The position numbers were made by a program, and so were the translations under genes. Of a DNA stretch of 27,480 nt, positions 23,350 to 27,480 are shown in pieces. The notes beneath the pieces are model-generated. The model had not been told where the DNA came from and searched no databases. It was given only the letters and a program-made list of their open reading frames with translations. Within the stretch, counting starts at the first letter, position 1; every line of letters begins with the position of its first letter. The stretch is taken from assembly GCA_964369845.1 (NCBI GenBank), contig CAYJFJ010000017.1, positions 1 to 27,480 of the forward strand, given 5' to 3'. The DNA comes from CAKOSP01 sp964369845. GTDB taxonomy: Bacteria; Bacillota_I; Bacilli_A; RF39; UBA660.

Positions 23350-25437
23350 CTATTTTTTTGTTAAACCTTTAAATGTTTTAAGAACTTTCTTTGTTCCAAA
23401 TCTAGCAGAAAATGCAACTGTAACAAATCTATCATCTACTGATATAACTTTTCCAAGAGCAAACATAGAATGGTATACATTATCACCAACACTATACTCA
23501 GCATTTGCATCACTATATAAATTATTAGATTTAACAATATCTATAGTAGAGCTTTGCTTTTCTGTTTTTTTATTTAAATAAACATCATTTATTTCATCAA
23601 TAAATCTACTAGGAATATTTGCTGTTGTTTTACCAAATAACATTCTTCTTTCTGCATTAGAAATAAATAATTTTTCTTTTGCTCTAGTAATAGCAACATA
23701 ACATAGTCGTCTTTCTTCCTCAAGTCCAGCTTTATCAAATAAAGAATTTTGGTGAGGTAAAATACTTTCCTCAGCTCCCATTAAAAATACTACTTTATAT
23801 TCAAGACCTTTTGATGCATGAATTGTCATTAAAGTAACAACATCATCAAAATCTTTATGTTCGTTAATATCAGCAACTAACGAAATATCTTCTAAAAAGT
23901 CTTCTAAATTAACATTTCCAGTTTCTTTTTGATAATTCTCAGTAATACTTTTAAATTCCATTAAGTTATCAATTCTAATATCAGCTTCTAAAGTTTTTTC
24001 AGCTTCAAGTTCACTAATCATTCCAGATTTATCTAAAACATAATCAATAAGCTCTGTTAAACTTAAATCTTCTTTAGCTTTTATTATATCAAGTACAATT
24101 TCTTTAAATTTAAGCTCTTTACCACTATTAATAGCATCAAACATACTAAGATTCATCTCTTCTGCATGTGATCTTAAATTATTAACACTTGTTGGACCTA
24201 TTCCTCTTTTAGGAACGTTTATAACACGCTCTAAACTTATATCATCTTTATTATTAGAAATAAGTTTAAGGTATGATAATAAATCTTTAATTTCTTTTCT
24301 TTTATAGAAGAAAAAACTACCTACTACTTTGTAAGGAATATTAGCTTTCATCATAGCTTCTTCAATTCCACGAGACTGTGCATTAGTTCTATAAAATATA
24401 GCTATATCTTTTCTGTTTATTCCACTAGAAACTAAATCTTTTATTTCTCCAACTACACCTTTAGCTTCACTTAAATCATTAAAATATCTATGATACTGTA
24501 TTTGAGCACCTTCACCTAAATTACTAAATAAATCGACATCTTTACGTTCTGAATTATTTTTAATTACACAGTTTGCTGCATTAAGTATATTAGTAGTACT
24601 TCTATAATTTTGATTTAAAGAAATAACTTTACAATTACTAAAGTCTTTTTCAAAGTTCATGATATTTTTATAATTAGAACCTCTAAAAGCATAAATACTT
24701 TGATTTACATCACCTACGACAAATATATTCTTGTTTTTAGCTGAAAGCATTTTAATAAGTTTATATTGAACTTCATTTGTATCTTGATACTCATCTACTA
24801 AAATATATTTAAACTTATCTTGATATGCTTCAAGTACATCAGAGTTATGAATAAAAAGCTCCACAGGTTTTTTAAGTAAATCATCAAAGTCAATAGCGTT
24901 ATTTTTTTTCAAAGTAGCTTCGTACTTACGATAAATTTCAACAACTTTTTTTTCTACATATGTATTGAAATATTTATCAACGCCAGATTCAGTAAGCATT
25001 TCATTTTTAATAAAACTAATCTTACTTTTAACGTAAGCTGGAGCTATCTCCTTAGGGTCAATTTCTAAATCTTTCATAATTTTTTTCACAACACTAGTAA
25101 CATCATCTGCATCTAGTATTGTAAAGTTACGCTCCATACCAAGTCTTTCATAATTTTCTCTAACGATTTTAACACCAAAAGAGTGAAAAGTACCTACAAA
25201 CGCCCAATTATTTTCAATTATATTACTAAGACGCTCTTTCATTTCTTTAGCAGCTTTATTCGTAAAAGTTATCGCAAGTATGTTACTAGAATAAATTCCA
25301 TTATCAATTAAATTAGCTATTCTAGTTGTTAAAACTTTAGTTTTTCCAGAACCTGCTCCAGCAACTACTAAACAAGGACCATCAATATGCTCCGCTGCCT
25401 TTCTTTGATTTATATTAAGTGTATCTAATAAGTTCAT
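23350..25437 (-). CDS. pcrA: ATP-dependent DNA helicase PcrA (UvrD family)
   Basis: 695 residues. SF1A helicase motifs are in order: Q-motif LNINQRKA (7-14), Walker A AGAGSGKT (26-33), Ia LAITFTNKAA (54-63), II VDEYQDTN (214-221), III VVGDVNQSIYAFRGS (240-254), IV LNQNYRS, V TIHASKGLEYKVVFL and VI YVAITRAKEKL. The C-terminal part ends in a Tudor-like domain (YSVGDNVYHSMFALGKV...GTKKVLKTF), as in Bacillota PcrA, where it contacts RNA polymerase. It acts in repair and in clearing replication forks. The length is slightly under the usual 720-740 residues. It is the first gene of the operon; GGAGG lies four bases before the ATG. Confidence 0.96.
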   Translation of the reverse strand: MNLLDTLNINQRKAAEHIDGPCLVVAGAGSGKTKVLTTRIANLIDNGIYSSNILAITFTNKAAKEMKERLSNIIENNWAFVGTFHSFGVKIVRENYERLGMERNFTILDADDVTSVVKKIMKDLEIDPKEIAPAYVKSKISFIKNEMLTESGVDKYFNTYVEKKVVEIYRKYEATLKKNNAIDFDDLLKKPVELFIHNSDVLEAYQDKFKYILVDEYQDTNEVQYKLIKMLSAKNKNIFVVGDVNQSIYAFRGSNYKNIMNFEKDFSNCKVISLNQNYRSTTNILNAANCVIKNNSERKDVDLFSNLGEGAQIQYHRYFNDLSEAKGVVGEIKDLVSSGINRKDIAIFYRTNAQSRGIEEAMMKANIPYKVVGSFFFYKRKEIKDLLSYLKLISNNKDDISLERVINVPKRGIGPTSVNNLRSHAEEMNLSMFDAINSGKELKFKEIVLDIIKAKEDLSLTELIDYVLDKSGMISELEAEKTLEADIRIDNLMEFKSITENYQKETGNVNLEDFLEDISLVADINEHKDFDDVVTLMTIHASKGLEYKVVFLMGAEESILPHQNSLFDKAGLEEERRLCYVAITRAKEKLFISNAERRMLFGKTTANIPSRFIDEINDVYLNKKTEKQSSTIDIVKSNNLYSDANAEYSVGDNVYHSMFALGKVISVDDRFVTVAFSARFGTKKVLKTFKGLTKK

Positions 25438-25462
25438 ATATCCTCCGAAATCCTACAACTTA

Positions 25463-25490
25463 ATTATACCAAATATAATGATTATTACAA
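25463..25490 (-). promoter_or_regulatory. Promoter of the pcrA-ligA operon
   Basis: Minus strand TTGTAA, 16-base spacer, TATAAT, with TGG before the -10 (extended -10). The -35 begins two bases after the A-tract of the upstream terminator. Confidence 0.72.
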
Positions 25491-25492
25491 AG

Positions 25493-25521
25493 AAAAAAGA
25501 CAAAATTTTTAATTCTGTCTT
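25493..25521 (-). terminator. Intrinsic terminator after the 80-residue orphan
   Basis: Minus strand AAGACAGAATT, loop AAA, AATTTTGTCTT, then T run: 11 pairs with one wobble. Confidence 0.82.
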
Positions 25522-25525
25522 ACCT

Positions 25526-25768
25526 TTATCTTACTACATTATAGTTGTTATCAAACCACATATCGTATAAAATACCTGCTGTTACTTTTTCTCTAAAAGC
25601 ACTTATTAACATAGTGTCTTCTATATCAAACAAAAATATATCTTCAAATAAAAATTTATCAAAAATTCTTTTTGTACAGTCAGCACCATATTTTCTAAAT
25701 AATTCACCAGTCATTTTATCAACAATTTCTTCTACTGTTAAATTACTATAAGAGTTATAATTAGACAT
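25526..25768 (-). CDS. Small orphan protein of 80 residues
   Basis: 80 residues, soluble. It starts MSNYNSYSNLTVEEIVDKM and contains an aromatic-acidic stretch (FDKFLFEDIFLFDIEDTM, about 37-54). No cysteine pair, membrane helix or known motif was recognised. AGGTGGTG six or so bases upstream supports the ATG, and a well-formed terminator follows, so it is a real single-gene unit or the end of the GH3 transcript. Function unknown. Confidence 0.65.
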   Translation of the reverse strand: MSNYNSYSNLTVEEIVDKMTGELFRKYGADCTKRIFDKFLFEDIFLFDIEDTMLISAFREKVTAGILYDMWFDNNYNVVR

Positions 25769-25789
25769 ACTATCACCACCTAAGTTATT

Positions 25790-25795
25790 ATTATA
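25790..25795 (-). promoter_or_regulatory. Possible -10 of the 80-residue orphan
   Basis: TATAAT on the minus strand, 21 bases before the ATG. The -35 (TTTATT at 17 bases) is weak and there is no extended TG. No clear terminator separates it from the GH3 gene. Confidence 0.4.
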
Positions 25796-25824
25796 CTTTA
25801 AAATTTACATAAAATAAAGAAAAT

Positions 25825-26883
25825 TTAGTTATTAACTTTACTATTTAAATTCTTTATTTTATTATTAATATCTAAAATATCAAAACCATTAACTAAATTA
25901 TCTGTACATTTAAACTTTTCTTTATATTTAAGTATTTTCTCAAAAGACTTATCAATATTATCTTGTGATATTTTATTGTTTTTCAAACTTTTTTCAATTA
26001 ATTTACCTATATAATTTTTATAATCCATCATCATAATATCAATGCCAGCATTAATTGAAAGCTTAACAACAGCTTTTTTTCTAAAGAAAAGCTTAATACT
26101 AAACATATCATAATCATCAGATATAATTAAATTATTAAAGTTATATTTATTTCTTAATTCTCCCGTAACAAATTTTTTTGATAAACTAGTTGGATATTTA
26201 TCAAAACCTGCAATAAGTACATGTCCTACCATAACTGCATCGGCATTATCAGTCATGGCATCAATAAATGGAACCATATCTTTTTTTAGATGTTTATCAT
26301 AATTTTTAATAACAGGAAGAAAAAAATGAGAATTCATATATATAGTGCCTTGCCCTGGTAAATGTTTATAAGTAGGTATTACATTATTTTTCACACTTCC
26401 AAGAGCTACATTTTTTGCAAGTTTATAAACTTTTTTAGGATCACTAGAAAAAGCACGATTTCCTATTACATGTTTTCCATCAAACTTTTTCAAATCTAAA
26501 ACTGGCGCAAAATTCAAATTAATGCCTGTTTCACTGAGCATTTGACCAGTAATATCTCCAGATATAAATATATCTTTTGAACTAAGTTTACCAATTTCAT
26601 AAGCAGGTAATATACCTTCTATTTCTCTAGTAAATCTATCTACTCTTCCACCTTCTTGGTCTATTGAAATAAACAAAGGAAACTTATTATTTTTATTAGC
26701 TTTTTTAAACTTATTAACAAGATTTATCATTTCTTCATATGTTGAATATAATCTTTTGTATAAAACAATTCCGCCAATCGGGTATTTTTTTATTAACTCG
26801 ATTGTACCTTCAATATCTTTTTTATTTTGAACAGCAATCAAAAACATTTGACTAATTTTTTCAATATTACTTACATTTTTCAT
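25825..26883 (-). CDS. Glycoside hydrolase family 3 protein, NagZ-like
   Basis: 352 residues, single-domain GH3 with no signal peptide. Family motifs: GGIVLYKR (37-44), SIDQEGGRVDR (73-83), NFAPVLDL (124-131), KHLPGQG (173-179), NSHF (184-187) and ISDDYDM (254-260), with Asp256 at the nucleophile position. In typical NagZ (beta-N-acetylhexosaminidase of peptidoglycan recycling) the loop reads KHFPGHGDT...DSH. Here GHG is GQG and the Asp of the catalytic D-x-H pair is Asn184, while His186 is kept. The enzyme may act more slowly or by a variant acid/base route, or on another substrate. AGAGG six bases before the ATG supports the start. It follows rpoC, separated by a terminator. Confidence 0.85.
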   Translation of the reverse strand: MKNVSNIEKISQMFLIAVQNKKDIEGTIELIKKYPIGGIVLYKRLYSTYEEMINLVNKFKKANKNNKFPLFISIDQEGGRVDRFTREIEGILPAYEIGKLSSKDIFISGDITGQMLSETGINLNFAPVLDLKKFDGKHVIGNRAFSSDPKKVYKLAKNVALGSVKNNVIPTYKHLPGQGTIYMNSHFFLPVIKNYDKHLKKDMVPFIDAMTDNADAVMVGHVLIAGFDKYPTSLSKKFVTGELRNKYNFNNLIISDDYDMFSIKLFFRKKAVVKLSINAGIDIMMMDYKNYIGKLIEKSLKNNKISQDNIDKSFEKILKYKEKFKCTDNLVNGFDILDINNKIKNLNSKVNN

Positions 26884-26901
26884 ACATTACCTCTAGTAAT
26901 T

Positions 26902-26931
26902 AATATATCATATTAAATAAAAAAAAATCAA
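26902..26931 (-). promoter_or_regulatory. Promoter of the GH3 gene inside the rpoC terminator
   Basis: Minus strand TTGATT, 18-base spacer, TATATT, with TGA before the -10. The -35 is part of the 3' arm of the rpoC terminator hairpin. Confidence 0.6.
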
Positions 26932-26948
26932 GAAATTAATCTTGATTT
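26919..26948 (-). terminator. Intrinsic terminator of rpoC
   Basis: Minus strand AAATCAAGA, six-base loop, TCTTGATTT, then a T run. The loop includes the rpoC stop codon. Confidence 0.85.
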
Positions 26949-27480
26949 TCTTCAATAGTCATATCTTCTAAAGAATCAAAGTCGTTATTATCGTCTAAGA
27001 ATTTCTCTTCTAAAATTTCACTTGGATCATCATTTAAGATATCATTTTCAAGTTCAATTCCAATATTACTATACTCTTTAGAACCTGTACCAGCTGGTAT
27101 AAGTTTACCAATGATAACGTTTTCTTTAAGTCCTCTTAAGTAATCTACTTTACCACGTATAGCAGCATCAGTAAGTACTCTAGTAGTCTCTTGGAAAGAC
27201 GCAGCAGATAAGAATGAATCAGTTTCTAGAGAAGATTTAGTAATACCAAGCATTATAGGGTTACCTTTAGCTGGTACTTTACCTTCAAGAATAACTGGTT
27301 TATTTCCTGCAGCAAATTCTTTAAGTGATACAGTAAGACCATCAACAAAGCTTGAATCTCCTGCATCTGTAATTCTCATTTTATTAATCATACGTTTAAC
27401 TATAATTTCAATATGTTTATCATTGATATCAACACCTTGAAGTTTATAAACGTTTTGAACTTCTTTAAGAATATATTCTT
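26936..27480 (-). CDS. rpoC: RNA polymerase beta' subunit RpoC, C-terminal part
   Basis: The 5' end lies beyond the window; about 180 C-terminal codons are present. Reading continues upstream of the internal ATG at 27391 to the window edge (EYILKEVQNVYKLQGVDIND, then KHIEIIVKRM), which is the conserved beta' C-terminal region. Further motifs are GKPVILEGK-like NKPVILEGKVPA, LGITKSSLETDSFLSAASFQ, TRVLTDAAIRGKVD, and YLRGLKENVIIGKLIPAGTG. These form the C-terminal part of the catalytic polymerase subunit, adjoining the trigger-loop and jaw side. The last 40 or so residues are an acidic tail, as is common in Bacillota. A terminator overlaps the stop, so rpoC ends its transcript here. Confidence 0.96.
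   Translation of the reverse strand, partial: EYILKEVQNVYKLQGVDINDKHIEIIVKRMINKMRITDAGDSSFVDGLTVSLKEFAAGNKPVILEGKVPAKGNPIMLGITKSSLETDSFLSAASFQETTRVLTDAAIRGKVDYLRGLKENVIIGKLIPAGTGSKEYSNIGIELENDILNDDPSEILEEKFLDDNNDFDSLEDMTIEENQD

Noticed and set aside
1..27480. Reassigned TGA (tryptophan) code as in mycoplasmas
   Set aside because: TGA ends genes in tightly overlapping contexts (7417-7419, 17140-17142) and tryptophan is encoded by TGG throughout, so the standard bacterial code applies.
1..27480. CRISPR arrays, insertion sequences, tRNA or rRNA genes, riboswitches
   Set aside because: No regularly spaced repeats, transposase-like proteins, inverted terminal repeats or recognisable RNA folds were seen, and intergenic gaps are too short for most riboswitches.

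Overview
The window is a stretch of a low-GC (roughly 30% by eye) Bacillota-type chromosome. The order rpoC / GH3 enzyme / pcrA / ligA, two CotF-type spore-coat homologues, strong AAGGAGG-type ribosome sites and TTGACA/TGnTATAAT-type promoters all point that way. TGA is used as a stop (for example at 7417-7419 and 17140-17142), so this is not a mycoplasma with reassigned TGA. The closest match I can suggest from memory is an uncultured, gut-type, Mollicutes-related or RF39-like Bacilli lineage. That placement is an inference.

Layout. 1-4307 (minus strand): a partial membrane-anchored acidic coiled-coil protein, a SUFU-domain protein, and a two-gene ABC-2 exporter (NatA/NatB-like). 4437-5003 (plus strand): a single-pass membrane protein with its own strong promoter and terminator. 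5046-17871 (minus strand): a 14-gene Tad-like (type IVc pilus) locus. 17983-19323 (plus strand): a degenerate metallophosphoesterase followed by two small CotF-type genes. 19355-25437 (minus strand): pcrA, a secreted surface protein, a nucleotidyltransferase and ligA, closely spaced and probably one operon. 25526-27480 (minus strand): an 80-residue orphan, a GH3 (NagZ-like) protein and the 3' end of rpoC.

The Tad-like locus is the centre of interest. It reads as three transcription units. Unit A (17871 to 9685) encodes a secreted protein with a C-terminal membrane anchor, a 1149-residue thioester-domain-like surface protein, a small membrane protein, a CpaB-like SAF protein, the CpaF/TadA ATPase and the TadB and TadC platform proteins. 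It ends in a terminator. Unit B (9621 to 8056) is a single membrane-anchored protein with an ALK/LTK-type glycine-rich domain. Unit C (7961 to 5046), behind a near-consensus promoter, encodes four small membrane proteins that all begin M-[KR]-E-A-[TI]-G (candidate pilins), a TadZ/CpaE-like protein and a TrbC/VirB2-like two-helix protein. No secretin, prepilin peptidase or TadD/TadG is visible, which fits a single-membrane cell except that the peptidase must lie elsewhere. I infer a surface pilus or secretion apparatus displaying unusual adhesins. The shared N-terminal motif and the calcium-loop-like sequences in two pilin candidates look least described.

Regulatory layout is compact. Several promoters sit inside or against the terminator of the preceding gene and rely on an extended -10. 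No rRNA, tRNA, CRISPR array, transposase or attachment site was seen, and no gap without a gene exceeds about 130 bases.
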